Shown piece by piece: positions 33,144 to 42,635 of a stretch of DNA of 64,000 nt; position 1 is the first letter of the stretch, and each line of letters starts with the position of its first letter. The position numbers were made by a program, and so were the translations under genes. The notes beneath the pieces were generated by a model that saw nothing but the letters and a program-made list of their open reading frames with translations, ran no database searches and had not been told where the DNA came from. Location: contig NZ_AP024887.1 of the NCBI RefSeq assembly GCF_024346995.1, positions 1,860,001 through 1,924,000 of the forward strand. The letters run 5' to 3'. The stretch is from Vibrio palustris (GTDB taxonomy: Bacteria > Pseudomonadota > Gammaproteobacteria > Enterobacterales > Vibrionaceae).

Positions 33144-33809
33144 ATGAATTCCCCTAGCTCAGTGAAAACATCACCGGCGACCGTCATGTTAGTCGATGAT
33201 CATCCTATGTTACGTCAAGGCTTAAAACAGCTTTTACAATTGAATCCGCAAATCCATGTGGTTACAGAGAGTAATAATGGACAACACGCATTAGATTTGG
33301 CTTTGCAAGAGGAGCCGGATGTCATTTTATTAGACATCAATATGCCAAACATCGATGGACTACAAACATTAAAAATGATGCGAGAACAGAATATTACGAG
33401 TCGCATTATCATGTTTACCGTCTCTAATTATGAAGAAGATTTAGTTAAAGCCATCCAAGCTGGTGCCGATGGCTATTTACTTAAAGATATGGAAGCAGAA
33501 GATTTACTCCATGCTATTGAGCAAATCTGTTTAGGTGAGCTTGTGGTCAGTCCTAAGCTTGCCAATTTACTCGCCAAACAATTGCGAAGCAAACCCACCC
33601 CTGTCACTCGCGAAGTGGATTCATTAACCGCTCGCGAGCTTGATATTCTTAAGCTACTCGCAAAAAGTTTACCGAACAAAACCATTGCTAGAAAATTAGA
33701 TATCGCGGAAACCACCGTCAAAGTTCATGTAAAGCACTTACTTAAAAAGCTGCAGTTACGTTCACGAGTAGAAGCGGCGGTATGGGCTCATCAACAGGGC
33801 GTAGAATAA
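33144..33809 (+). CDS. narL: Nitrate/nitrite response regulator (NarL family)
   Basis: The 221-residue regulator has a receiver domain with MLVDDHPMLRQG and the phosphorylation site DVILLDINMPNIDGL. It also has a LuxR-type DNA-binding domain (LTARELDILKLLAKSL, then NKTIARKLDIAETTVKVHV). AAGGA precedes the ATG at 33144, so the longer frame from 33114 is rejected. Its expected targets are 7-2-7 heptamer pairs, and such pairs are seen in front of narG and narK in this window. Confidence 0.9.
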   Translation: MNSPSSVKTSPATVMLVDDHPMLRQGLKQLLQLNPQIHVVTESNNGQHALDLALQEEPDVILLDINMPNIDGLQTLKMMREQNITSRIIMFTVSNYEEDLVKAIQAGADGYLLKDMEAEDLLHAIEQICLGELVVSPKLANLLAKQLRSKPTPVTREVDSLTARELDILKLLAKSLPNKTIARKLDIAETTVKVHVKHLLKKLQLRSRVEAAVWAHQQGVE

Positions 33810-33810
33810 A

Positions 33811-33839
33811 GTCAGCGGCGTCATGGATACGCCGCTGAC
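33811..33839. terminator. Hairpin between convergent narL and narI
   Basis: A perfect 10-bp stem (GTCAGCGGCG / CGCCGCTGAC, loop of 9) lies directly after narL and just before the narI end. T residues around it are few, so termination is partly inferred from the convergent arrangement. Confidence 0.6.
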
Positions 33840-33846
33840 TACTTAC

Positions 33847-34524
33847 TTAACGTCGCGAGCGAACCACTTGATAACGACGAGTTACATATTCAATCGGCGC
33901 ACTCCAAATATGGACCAGACGACAAAATGGAAACGCGACAAATAAACTCATCCCCAACACAATATGCAGTTTAAATACCCATGCGACGCCCTCTAAATGG
34001 GCGGCAGCTCCACCATGAAAGTACACCACTGCCTGTGCCCAATCCATAAATTTGACCATTTCAGAACCATCCATATGTTGGGCAGAAAAAGGGATGGTTA
34101 ATAATCCCAAACATACCTGTGCCACCAGCAAACATAAAATAACAATATCAGCCAAGGATGATGTCGCTCTGACTCGCGGATTATAGAGGCGACGTTTAAG
34201 TAATAATGCGCCCCCTATTAACGTCATTAACCCAAACACTCCTCCGCCAAACATCGCCAACTTTTGCTTGAGTGCGATGGAAAAAAACCCTTCATAGACC
34301 CAATGCGGAGTTAATAAGCCAAACGCATGCCCCCCTAACACACCGATAATACCAATATGAAAAAGATTAGAGGCTAGACGCATACCTTTATTGTCTAGTA
34401 ATTGGCTCGATCCCGCGCGCCACGAGTACTGAGCGTAGTCATAACGCAGCCAACTGCCGAGTAAGAAAATAATCGCGGCAATATAAGGGTAGATTCCAAA
34501 TAAAAATTGATTAAGTACCGACAT
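33847..34524 (-). CDS. narI: Respiratory nitrate reductase cytochrome b subunit NarI
   Basis: NarI anchors NarGH in the membrane and oxidises quinol through two hemes b. The 225-residue product equals E. coli NarI in length and has five hydrophobic segments beginning [20 protein letters not shown]. Heme-ligand histidines lie in helices such as [15 protein letters not shown] and [26 protein letters not shown] precedes the ATG at 34524, which overlaps the narJ stop by one base. Confidence 0.95.
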   Translation of the reverse strand: MSVLNQFLFGIYPYIAAIIFLLGSWLRYDYAQYSWRAGSSQLLDNKGMRLASNLFHIGIIGVLGGHAFGLLTPHWVYEGFFSIALKQKLAMFGGGVFGLMTLIGGALLLKRRLYNPRVRATSSLADIVILCLLVAQVCLGLLTIPFSAQHMDGSEMVKFMDWAQAVVYFHGGAAAHLEGVAWVFKLHIVLGMSLFVAFPFCRLVHIWSAPIEYVTRRYQVVRSRR

Positions 34525-35237
34525 CACTGACCTCCCGCTAATTGGCTCACATCCAAATATTGTGGTTGAATACGATCGGCAAAACGACGTTGATGATGCT
34601 TAGTCTGTGAATCACAATCAGCATTATCCATAAACGTCACTTGCTCTTCCTCCCACACTTGATCGAGTGCTTGCGGAGTATCATCTCGCGGCTCTTGGCG
34701 CACCTTATCAACGATCGGTGCAAGATTGACATCAATCGACGCGAGTTCTAACAGCAACGTCATCAAAAATGCATAACGACTTTGACGATGGTTTAATCGC
34801 TCAGCCAATAGACTCAAGATAGGGACAATATCATCCAAACCTTGTATTGCCTCTGCTTGAGGCACTATCGCTAAATACTCTAAATACAACGGCAGATGAT
34901 CTGGCAATTCTTTCGCATTCAGTTGCAAACCAGCTGTTTGATATTGTTCAAGTAAGTCAATCATCGCCTGACCACGATCTCGTGATTGACCATGGACATG
35001 CTCAAATAATAAAAGGGATAATGCACGTCCACGATCAAACAGCGCGCAATACTGTGCCTGTGCGTCGAATAGTGATTGTTGACGATATTCATCAATCCAA
35101 CTGTTCAACGTTTGCCGTTGCTGCTCTGTTAACTCAGAACACTCAGACACAGCTTCGGCTAACTCGTGAATATGCAGCCATAACTCTTCATTGGGGTAAT
35201 CTAATAAGCGTGAAATAATTCTTAGACTCAACATCAT
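34524..35237 (-). CDS. narJ: Nitrate reductase assembly chaperone NarJ
   Basis: NarJ binds NarG and promotes molybdenum-cofactor insertion; it is not part of the final enzyme. The 237-residue helical protein has the TorD/NarJ family start [18 protein letters not shown] and the core [18 protein letters not shown]. The ATG overlaps the narH stop by four bases (ATGA), giving translational coupling. Confidence 0.93.
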   Translation of the reverse strand: MMLSLRIISRLLDYPNEELWLHIHELAEAVSECSELTEQQRQTLNSWIDEYRQQSLFDAQAQYCALFDRGRALSLLLFEHVHGQSRDRGQAMIDLLEQYQTAGLQLNAKELPDHLPLYLEYLAIVPQAEAIQGLDDIVPILSLLAERLNHRQSRYAFLMTLLLELASIDVNLAPIVDKVRQEPRDDTPQALDQVWEEEQVTFMDNADCDSQTKHHQRRFADRIQPQYLDVSQLAGGQ

Positions 35238-36760
35238 TTTTTCTCCGCCATAATGTCAATCGCATCAATGCGCTGACTATTGAATAAATTGACGCGATTA
35301 TCGCTGCCATGACAGCCATCACCGAAACTAAACCCGCATCCGTTCGATTCTGCAAACGCGGTATCAGCTTCTTGGCGCATACCTGAAGGCACAACAAAGC
35401 GGTCTTCATAGTTGGCGATCGCGAGGTAGCGATACATCTCTTCTACGTTTTTCTCACTCAAACCCACTTCATCGATAGCCGTTGTATCAATCGACTGCTC
35501 AACCGTTTCACTGCGTTTATAGTGGCGCATCGCCATTAAACGTTTGAGTGCTCGTAATACTGGTTTGGTATCGCCAGCCGTTAATAGATTGGCCAAATAT
35601 TGCATCGGAATACGTAGCTTCTCGATTTCAGGCAGTCCATTTTTGGTCGGGATATACCCAGAATCTACTGCAGACTGAATAGGGGAAAGCGGTGGCACAT
35701 ACCACACCATCGGTAAGGTGCGATATTCTGGATGCAGCGGTAACGCCAGCTTCCATTCAACCGCCATTTTATATACCGGCGATTGCTGGGCTGATTCTAA
35801 AACATGTTGGCTGATGCCTTGTGCCTTAGCTTCACGAATCACTTCTGGGTCATGGGGATCCAAAAATATATCCAATTGTCTTTCATAGAGATCGTGTTCA
35901 TTTTCAACCGAGGCGGCCTCTTGAATACGATCCGCGTCATATAACATGACGCCCAAATAACGAATCCGCCCCACACAAGATTCCGAACATGCCGTCGGCA
36001 TGCCCGCTTCAATGCGTGGATAGCAAAAAATACATTTTTCTGATTTGCCACTTTTCCAATTGAAATAGATTTTCTTATACGGACAACCACTAACACACAT
36101 CCGCCATCCGCGGCATTTATCCTGGTCGATGAGAACAATCCCATCTTCTTCACGCTTATAGATGGTCCCGCTTGGGCAGCTGGCAACACAGGCCGGATTT
36201 AAACAATGCTCACATAAGCGCGGTAAATACATCATAAATGTATTTTCAAACTCCCCGTACATTTGCTTTTGCATATCGTGAAAGTTGTAATCCACCGACC
36301 GCTTTGCAAACTCTCCGCCAAGGATTTCCTCCCAGTTAGGCCCTTGGGTAATTTTTTCCATTCGTTGACCGGTAATTAAAGAGCGCGGACGAGCTATCGG
36401 CTGATGGCGACTTTTCGGCGCATTCTGAAGGTGTTCGTAGTCAAACGTGAACGGTTCATAATAATCATCAATATCTGGCATGTGAGGGTTATTAAATAAC
36501 TTGGATAATACGCCCACTTTTGAGCCTTGGCGCAGCGTCAGTTTACCTTTCACTCCGCGAATCCAGCCGCCTTGCCAACGAGTTTGGTTTTCCCACTCAT
36601 TGGGATACCCCACACCCGGTTTGCTTTCTACATTATTAAACCAGGCGTATTCCATACCTTCACGGCTGGTCCATACATTTTTACACGTTACCGAACAGGT
36701 ATGGCAGCCAATGCACTTATCCAGATTCAGTACCATCGCAACTTGCGCACGAATTTTCAT
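35234..36760 (-). CDS. narH: Respiratory nitrate reductase beta subunit NarH
   Basis: NarH carries four Fe-S clusters from NarI to NarG on the cytoplasmic side. The 508-residue product shows the four cysteine groups CIGCHTCSVTCKNVW, CEHCLNPACVASCPSG, CRGWRMCVSGCPYKK (with the usual Trp in the [3Fe-4S] group) and CIFCYPRIEAGMPTACSESC. It starts nine bases after narG with GGAG as ribosome site and overlaps narJ. Confidence 0.96.
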   Translation of the reverse strand: MKIRAQVAMVLNLDKCIGCHTCSVTCKNVWTSREGMEYAWFNNVESKPGVGYPNEWENQTRWQGGWIRGVKGKLTLRQGSKVGVLSKLFNNPHMPDIDDYYEPFTFDYEHLQNAPKSRHQPIARPRSLITGQRMEKITQGPNWEEILGGEFAKRSVDYNFHDMQKQMYGEFENTFMMYLPRLCEHCLNPACVASCPSGTIYKREEDGIVLIDQDKCRGWRMCVSGCPYKKIYFNWKSGKSEKCIFCYPRIEAGMPTACSESCVGRIRYLGVMLYDADRIQEAASVENEHDLYERQLDIFLDPHDPEVIREAKAQGISQHVLESAQQSPVYKMAVEWKLALPLHPEYRTLPMVWYVPPLSPIQSAVDSGYIPTKNGLPEIEKLRIPMQYLANLLTAGDTKPVLRALKRLMAMRHYKRSETVEQSIDTTAIDEVGLSEKNVEEMYRYLAIANYEDRFVVPSGMRQEADTAFAESNGCGFSFGDGCHGSDNRVNLFNSQRIDAIDIMAEKK

Positions 36761-36769
36761 AGCGTTCTC

Positions 36770-39700
36770 CTACTGACAAGTGGGTTGTGTCTGACTGGGT
36801 GACAATTCGTCATCTAGCCAATCGACACGGTGCATACGGCGAATCACAACAAACTCATCGCGGTTGGATCCCACGGTTCCGTAATAATTAAAACCATAGC
36901 TTTGCTGGGCATAACCGCCGATCATATGGGTAGGTTTCGGACAAATACGAGTGACTGAATTGTGAATACCTCCGCGTTGCCCAGTCACTTCCGAGCCAGG
37001 GATATTGACCAGTCGTTCTTGGGCGTGATACATCATCACCATACCTTGCGGAACCCGCTGACTGACAACGGCGCGCGCGGTTAATGCGCCATTGGCGTTA
37101 TACGCCTCAAGCCAATCGTTATCTTGAATATTGAGTTTTTGTGCATCCACTTCACTGATCCACACAATCGGCCCGCCACGCGAGAGCGTCAGCATCAATA
37201 AGTTATCGCTATAGGTGGAATGTATTCCCCATTTTTGGTGAGGCGTAATAAAGTTCAAGGCTAACTCAGGCTGACCATTATCGTGACGCTGATCCACTTG
37301 GCGGATCGCATGGGTATCAATCGGCGGCCTATACACTACTAAACTTTCCCCAAAGTCACGCATCCACTGATGGTCTTGATATAACTGTTGACGTCCGGTC
37401 AGCGTGCGCCACGGAATCAACTCATGCACATTGGTGTAACAGGCATTATAAGAAACGTGCTCATCTTCAATCCCTGACCATGTAGGGCTCGAAATGATTT
37501 TTCTGGGTTGGGCTTGTATGTCGTGAAAGCGAATTTTTTCATGTGCTTTACTACGCGCTAAATGAGTATGCTCAAGGCCGGTAATCTCACTCAACGCTTG
37601 CCAGGCTTTCACCGCGACTTCACCATTGGTTTCCGGAGCCAATGTAAGAATCATCTCTGCCGCATCAATCGCTGACTCTAGCTTAGGTCGGCCTTGCGTT
37701 GGTCCCGAGGTATGCACACGATTAAGATGTTTTAGTAACTCAACTTCGGTTTGAGTATTCCAACGGATGCCTTTACCGCCATTACCTTGCTCATCAAGCA
37801 AAGGCCCAACAGAACAAAAACGCGCGCCAGTATTTGGATAATCACGTTTCACAGGAATAATTTTAGGTGCGGTTTTACCCGGGATAAGCTCACACTCCCC
37901 ATGACGCCAATCCGCCCCACCAAAAGCTTGAGCAATTTCACTATCACTATCATGTTGATTGGCCAGAGTGACAATGTCAGTTTCAACACCTAAGTGACCT
38001 TGGCATACTGTCGAGAAGCTATGGGCAATATCACGATAAATATCCCAATCGGATTTCGCCTCCCATGCGGGGTCGACCGCTTTGGAAAATGGGTGAATAA
38101 ACGGATGCATATCCGAGGTATTCATGTCATTTTTTTCATACCACGTAGCCGTCGGCAAGACGATATCAGAATAGAGACAAGTGCTCGACATACGAAAATC
38201 GAGTGTCACGACTAAATCTAACTTGCCCTCCGTTGCTGTATCTTGCCACTCAAGTTCCTGAGGACGAGTATCGGCATAACTGCCTAAATCCTTGCCTTGA
38301 ATGCCATGTTCAGTGCCCAATAAGTATTTGAGCATGTATTCATGCCCCTTACCGGATGAGCCCAATAAATTACTACGCCAAATAAACATATTGCGTGGGT
38401 AATGTTGTTCGGGCTGCTCACAAGCAAAACGTATCAAACCATCTTTAAGCGAGGCAACCGTATAATCAACAGGATCCATACCGGCTGCTTGTGCCTGCTG
38501 CGCAATGGATAACGGATTCACGTTCAACTGCGGCGCTGAAGGCAGCCAGCCCATCCGTTCTGACTTTATATTGAGATCAATTAGGTGCGCGCTATAACGG
38601 GTTTTATCGGCAAGTGGAGACAGTAAATCACTGGTATTGACGGTTTCATAACGCCACTGGCTTGAATGGTTATAAAAATACGACGTTGAATTCATTTGAC
38701 GTGGCGGCTTTTGCCAATCTAAAGCAAAACTTAACGGTAACCACCCGGTTTGTGGGCGTAGTTTTTCTTGACCCACATAGTGCGCCCAACCACCGCCACT
38801 TTGGCCAACACATCCACAAAACACCAACATATTGATCATGGCTCGGTAAGACATATCCATGTGATACCAATGGTTGACTCCCGCGCCGACAATGATCATC
38901 GAGCGACCGCGTGTTTTTTCCGCATTGCTGGCAAACTCACGAGCCAATTGAATAATACGCTGACGAGCCACTCCCGTAATCGCCTCTCCCCATGCGGGCG
39001 AATACGCCTTGATGTCGTCATAATTGTGCGCGCATTCAGCATCATCAAAACCACGGTCCACGCCATAATTAGCGAGCATTAAATCATAGACAGTTGTGAC
39101 TTTGGCATGGCTACCATCGGCCAGTGTGACCAGTTTATACGGCACTTGATGCTCAATCACATCGGATAATGTCACTGAATCAAAATGTTCCGATTCAGTG
39201 CCACCAAAGTATGGGAACTGTACACATGCATGTGCATCTGGCGTTTCAATCCCTAATGCTAAAATACTCTCTTGCTGATCAGGCCCTGTCACGGTTTCTA
39301 AATTCCAGCGACCTTTTTCTCCCCAACGAAATCCAATCGAGCCTTGCGGCACCACTAGTTGTTGCGTCTGTTCGGTCAGGGCCAATGTTTTCCATTCAGG
39401 ATTGTTATGTTCGCCTAAATCATCAACCAAATCAGCGGCTCTTAAGAAACGTCCTGCGGTGTACAATCCTTCTGTTGTCTGATCTAGCCTCACTAACATT
39501 GGCATATCAGAATAACGGCGTAGATAATCGCGAAAATACGGAACCGTTCGCTGTTGGTGGAATTCGGTCAGTATCACATGCCCCATCGCTAGTGCTAATG
39601 CACTGTCGGTGCCCTGTTTAGGGTTAAGCCATTCGTCAGATAATTTCGCCACTTCTGAATAATCGGGGCTTACCGCAACGGTCTTGGTTCCTTTATAGCG

Positions 39701-40513
39701 AACTTCGGTAAAAAAATGCGCATCTGGCGTACGTGTTTGCGGCACGTTGGAGCCCCACGCCATAATATAACTTGAGTTATACCAATCGGCAGATTCAGGT
39801 ACATCGGTTTGCTCTCCCCATGTCATTGGCGAGGCCGGCGGTAAATCACAATACCAATCATAAAAGCTAAGAGTCGTCCCACCAATTAACGATAGATACC
39901 TCGCTCCAGAGGAATAAGAGACCATCGACATGGCGGGAATTGGAGAGAACCCAACAACACGATCCGGGCCATGGGTTTTTGCGGTATAGACATTCGATGC
40001 GGCAATCAATTCATTCATTTCATCCCAGTTAGAGCGAATCATCCCACCGCGCCCACGAGATTTTTTATAACGTTTTGTTTTTGATGGATCTTCAACAATT
40101 GATGCCCATGCATCTACCGGATCGGCGTGGGTTAACTTAGCGTCCCGCCATAACTCGAGTAACTCTTGACGAATCATCGGGTATTTAACGCGGTTGGCAC
40201 TGTAGAGGTACCAAGAATAACTCGCCCCACGAGGGCAACCACGAGGCTCATGATTCGGCATATCGGGTCGTGTACGTGGGTAATCGGTTTGTTGCATTTC
40301 CCATGTCACTAGCCCATTTTTTACAAAGATTTGCCAACTGCACGATCCTGTACAATTGACGCCATGTGTCGAACGGACAACTTTATCGTGCTGCCAGCGA
40401 CTGCGGTACGCATCTTCCCAGTCACGGTTTACATCATACGACTGTCCATGCCCCTCAGAAAATGTCGCTCCACGCTGTTTAAAATAGCGAAAACGATCCA
40501 GAAATTTGCTCAT
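36770..40513 (-). CDS. narG: Respiratory nitrate reductase alpha subunit NarG
   Basis: NarG is the molybdopterin-guanine-dinucleotide catalytic subunit that reduces nitrate to nitrite on the inner face of the cytoplasmic membrane. The 1247-residue product equals E. coli NarG in length. It has the N-terminal FS0 cluster motif HGVNCTGSCSWQIFVKNGL with its later partner RGCPRGASYSWYLYS, and the early FxSxGYSYD-like GHGQSYDVNRDWEDAYRSRW. GGAGAG precedes the ATG at 40513, so the frame from 40546 is trimmed. It is the first gene of narGHJI. An FNR box and a NarL 7-2-7 box lie upstream. Confidence 0.97.
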   Translation of the reverse strand: MSKFLDRFRYFKQRGATFSEGHGQSYDVNRDWEDAYRSRWQHDKVVRSTHGVNCTGSCSWQIFVKNGLVTWEMQQTDYPRTRPDMPNHEPRGCPRGASYSWYLYSANRVKYPMIRQELLELWRDAKLTHADPVDAWASIVEDPSKTKRYKKSRGRGGMIRSNWDEMNELIAASNVYTAKTHGPDRVVGFSPIPAMSMVSYSSGARYLSLIGGTTLSFYDWYCDLPPASPMTWGEQTDVPESADWYNSSYIMAWGSNVPQTRTPDAHFFTEVRYKGTKTVAVSPDYSEVAKLSDEWLNPKQGTDSALALAMGHVILTEFHQQRTVPYFRDYLRRYSDMPMLVRLDQTTEGLYTAGRFLRAADLVDDLGEHNNPEWKTLALTEQTQQLVVPQGSIGFRWGEKGRWNLETVTGPDQQESILALGIETPDAHACVQFPYFGGTESEHFDSVTLSDVIEHQVPYKLVTLADGSHAKVTTVYDLMLANYGVDRGFDDAECAHNYDDIKAYSPAWGEAITGVARQRIIQLAREFASNAEKTRGRSMIIVGAGVNHWYHMDMSYRAMINMLVFCGCVGQSGGGWAHYVGQEKLRPQTGWLPLSFALDWQKPPRQMNSTSYFYNHSSQWRYETVNTSDLLSPLADKTRYSAHLIDLNIKSERMGWLPSAPQLNVNPLSIAQQAQAAGMDPVDYTVASLKDGLIRFACEQPEQHYPRNMFIWRSNLLGSSGKGHEYMLKYLLGTEHGIQGKDLGSYADTRPQELEWQDTATEGKLDLVVTLDFRMSSTCLYSDIVLPTATWYEKNDMNTSDMHPFIHPFSKAVDPAWEAKSDWDIYRDIAHSFSTVCQGHLGVETDIVTLANQHDSDSEIAQAFGGADWRHGECELIPGKTAPKIIPVKRDYPNTGARFCSVGPLLDEQGNGGKGIRWNTQTEVELLKHLNRVHTSGPTQGRPKLESAIDAAEMILTLAPETNGEVAVKAWQALSEITGLEHTHLARSKAHEKIRFHDIQAQPRKIISSPTWSGIEDEHVSYNACYTNVHELIPWRTLTGRQQLYQDHQWMRDFGESLVVYRPPIDTHAIRQVDQRHDNGQPELALNFITPHQKWGIHSTYSDNLLMLTLSRGGPIVWISEVDAQKLNIQDNDWLEAYNANGALTARAVVSQRVPQGMVMMYHAQERLVNIPGSEVTGQRGGIHNSVTRICPKPTHMIGGYAQQSYGFNYYGTVGSNRDEFVVIRRMHRVDWLDDELSPSQTQPTCQ

Positions 40514-40601
40514 GGCGCTCTCTCCTTGTGTAAAGTAGTAGCGCACTACTACGTATTAATAATGTATGCCGCTAAGGATAAGCAACGACCCTTATGGCTT
40601 A

Positions 40602-40615
40602 TTGATGCACGTCAA
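40602..40615 (-). promoter_or_regulatory. FNR box of narGHJI
   Basis: The sequence TTGATGCACGTCAA fits TTGAT-N4-ATCAA with one mismatch. It lies about 95 bases before narG. If it centres at -41.5, the transcript would start near 40567. Confidence 0.7.
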
Positions 40616-40651
40616 ATGCGCTCCGGTTAACATTATCTTCGGAACACTCAC

Positions 40652-40667
40652 TACTCCTTAAGAAGTA
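40652..40667. promoter_or_regulatory. NarL/NarP 7-2-7 binding site of narGHJI
   Basis: TACTCCT, two bases, then AGAAGTA (reverse of TACTTCT): two inverted heptamers of the TACYNMT type with the 2-base spacer used by NarL and NarP. It is centred about 51 bases upstream of the FNR box, so near -92, close to the -89 NarL site of E. coli narG. Confidence 0.8.
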
Positions 40668-40766
40668 GTAACAAAGAAAAAAATAACCAATTGTTTTTTA
40701 TGTAGTTAATAAATAATTACGCATCATAGTTTGGGGTAGATTGAGTGCATCACTATTAGGGAGTAC

Positions 40767-42188
40767 TTAAGAGGTAACACTTGATTTTTTCGTTGCTAAA
40801 CGATCTAAGCGTCTGCCATAGACAAACCAAGTGATAAAGACACAACTGATATAAAAACCCAGAAAGATTTTCATCGCGGTGAGCGGAGAGCCCGTAATGG
40901 ATAGTGATAATCCGAACGCGCGCGGAATAAAGAATCCACCAATCGCACCTATAGCAGAGATAAACCCTAATGCGGCGGCAGAATCTGTGGTCGCTTTACG
41001 TAACGCGGCATCAGATGATAGGCCCGCCACACGCGCTTTATCACTAGAGATTTGACGAAAAATAACCGCAATCATCTGAAATGTTGAACCACTACCTAAA
41101 CCAGAAGTCACAAATAAGCCCATAAAAATGGAAAAGAAAAAATAAAATGAACCTGGATTGGTTGCCGACGGTAAGGTCATAAACACGGCGGCGGTGAGTA
41201 TTGCCATCGCAATAAAGTTAACCAATGTCACTCGAATCCCGCCTAAATGATCGGACAGCGTTCCTCCTAGCGGCCGCGCAAGTGCGCCCAATAAAGGTCC
41301 CAAAAACATATATGTTAAAATGTCATGCTCAGGAAACTGTGTTTTTGACAACATCGAAAAACCAGCAGAAAAGCCAATAAAAGATCCAAATGTCGCCAAG
41401 TAGAGAAGACTTAAGCCCCACAAATGCGGCTCTTTAAGTACGGGAAGTTGTTGACGAATAGAGGCTTGTGCGGATTTAAGATCATTCATACCAAACCATG
41501 CACACAACGACAGTAGCACAAGGAACGGGACCCAAATTAATGCCGCATTGGCTAAATATAAGACTTTGCCCGAAGGCTGTAGGACGCCAGATGTCACCCC
41601 ACCAAATATACCTATTGACACCACGAGCGGAACCAAAAGTTGCATAACGCTGACCCCAAGATTACCGAGCCCACCGTTAAGCCCCAAAGCCTTGCCCTGC
41701 TGCGCTTTTGGGTAAAAAAAGCTTATATTCGACATACTCGACGCAAAATTGGCACCGGCAATACCGCATAATAAAGCGATTAATACAAACTGCTCAAAGG
41801 ACGTCTGAGGATGTTCAATCGCATATGCGAGCCACAGACATGGAACGATTAAAATAAGCGTACTAAAGACTGTCCATCTGCGGCCACCAACGACCGGTAT
41901 AATAAATGAATAAGGGATTCGTCCAATTGCGCCAGTCACTGCTGGTAATGCGGTTAATAAAAATAATTGGTCCGTAGTAAAATTAAAACCAACCTGATTT
42001 AAGTTAACCGCAACCGCTGAAAATAACATCCAAACACAAAAAGACAGTAATAAACACGGAATGGATATCCATAAGTTTCGTTTCGCAATCGCCTCACCTT
42101 GCGATTGCCAAAATTGTGCGTCATCAGGTAACCAATGTGTTAATGTTTTCTGAGAGGAGTTAACAGCATCATTATTGATACGAGACAT
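40767..42188 (-). CDS. narK: Nitrate/nitrite transporter NarK
   Basis: NarK moves nitrate in and nitrite out across the cytoplasmic membrane. The 473-residue MFS protein has about 12 helices and the nitrate-signature-like glycine-rich stretches AALLCGIAGANFASSMSNISFF and LGLNGGLGNLGVSVMQL. Conserved Arg residues of the family are seen in GAIGRIPYSF and LARPLGGTLSDHLGG. It is transcribed in the same direction as narGHJI but has its own FNR- and NarL-boxed promoter. Confidence 0.95.
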   Translation of the reverse strand: MSRINNDAVNSSQKTLTHWLPDDAQFWQSQGEAIAKRNLWISIPCLLLSFCVWMLFSAVAVNLNQVGFNFTTDQLFLLTALPAVTGAIGRIPYSFIIPVVGGRRWTVFSTLILIVPCLWLAYAIEHPQTSFEQFVLIALLCGIAGANFASSMSNISFFYPKAQQGKALGLNGGLGNLGVSVMQLLVPLVVSIGIFGGVTSGVLQPSGKVLYLANAALIWVPFLVLLSLCAWFGMNDLKSAQASIRQQLPVLKEPHLWGLSLLYLATFGSFIGFSAGFSMLSKTQFPEHDILTYMFLGPLLGALARPLGGTLSDHLGGIRVTLVNFIAMAILTAAVFMTLPSATNPGSFYFFFSIFMGLFVTSGLGSGSTFQMIAVIFRQISSDKARVAGLSSDAALRKATTDSAAALGFISAIGAIGGFFIPRAFGLSLSITGSPLTAMKIFLGFYISCVFITWFVYGRRLDRLATKKSSVTS

Positions 42189-42250
42189 AGCCTAGTCCTT
42201 CCTATTAATTAATATGAAGAAACTTTTACCGACTCTATCTAAGTCACTTA

Positions 42251-42264
42251 TTGATATATATCAA
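42251..42264. promoter_or_regulatory. FNR box of narK
   Basis: TTGATATATATCAA is a perfect match to the FNR consensus TTGAT-N4-ATCAA. It is centred about 70 bases before the narK ATG, consistent with -41.5 for a start near 42216. Confidence 0.9.
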
Positions 42265-42300
42265 TATTACATTAAAGGCTGTACCTTTTCGCCAATTAAC

Positions 42301-42316
42301 TACTCCTTAGGTAGTA
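42301..42316. promoter_or_regulatory. NarL/NarP 7-2-7 site of narK
   Basis: TACTCCT, TA, GGTAGTA: inverted heptamers with a 2-base gap (one heptamer differs at its last base). It lies 37 bases upstream of the FNR box. Confidence 0.75.
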
Positions 42317-42390
42317 GATTAAAAATAACATTAGTGATTGATTTTAAATGATTAAAAATAAAAAACATAAAAATAAAGATATTTATATAA

Positions 42391-42410
42391 CTCCTTACTA
42401 TTAAGGAGTA
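42391..42410. promoter_or_regulatory. Additional NarL-like inverted repeat
   Basis: CTCCTTACTATTAAGGAGTA contains the inverted arms CTCCTTA/TAAGGAG and one good heptamer (AGGAGTA, reverse of TACTCCT). It could serve narK, the divergent chemoreceptor, or both. Confidence 0.5.
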
Positions 42411-42422
42411 GATAAACTAATC

Positions 42423-42569
42423 ATGTTAACAGATAAAGAAAAACACCTTAATAAATTAACAATTATAAAAACAAATACCTTAGAAACATTTAAATACATT
42501 GTTAATAACTCATTAATAAATAATAAAAACATAAAAATAAATGAGATCACTAACACAGTATTTCATTAA
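42423..42569 (+). CDS. Possible 48-residue small protein (doubtful)
   Basis: An ATG frame encodes MLTDKEKHLNKLTII and continues, rich in Asn, Ile and Lys, to TAA. AAGGAG lies about 14 bases upstream, too far for a good ribosome site. In DNA this AT-rich a frame of this size can be chance. It is listed because it directly follows a NarL-like box and precedes the chemoreceptor on the same strand. Confidence 0.2.
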   Translation: MLTDKEKHLNKLTIIKTNTLETFKYIVNNSLINNKNIKINEITNTVFH

Positions 42570-42635
42570 AGAATAGTAATCCAATTTTTGTATGATTTAT
42601 AATTTTACAATGTATCGTTTTTACAATGAGTTATT

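Larger units (their letters stand above)
42189..42635. other. Intergenic region between divergent narK and the NIT chemoreceptor
   Basis: About 450 AT-rich bases. Next to narK it holds one FNR box and two NarL-type boxes (listed separately). The part nearest the chemoreceptor has a 48-codon AT-rich frame (42423-42569) and promoter-like sequence TTTACAATG repeated before the start. Confidence 0.7.

Noticed and set aside
39169..39621. 150-codon frame opposite narG
   Set aside because: Shadow of the well-matched narG sequence.
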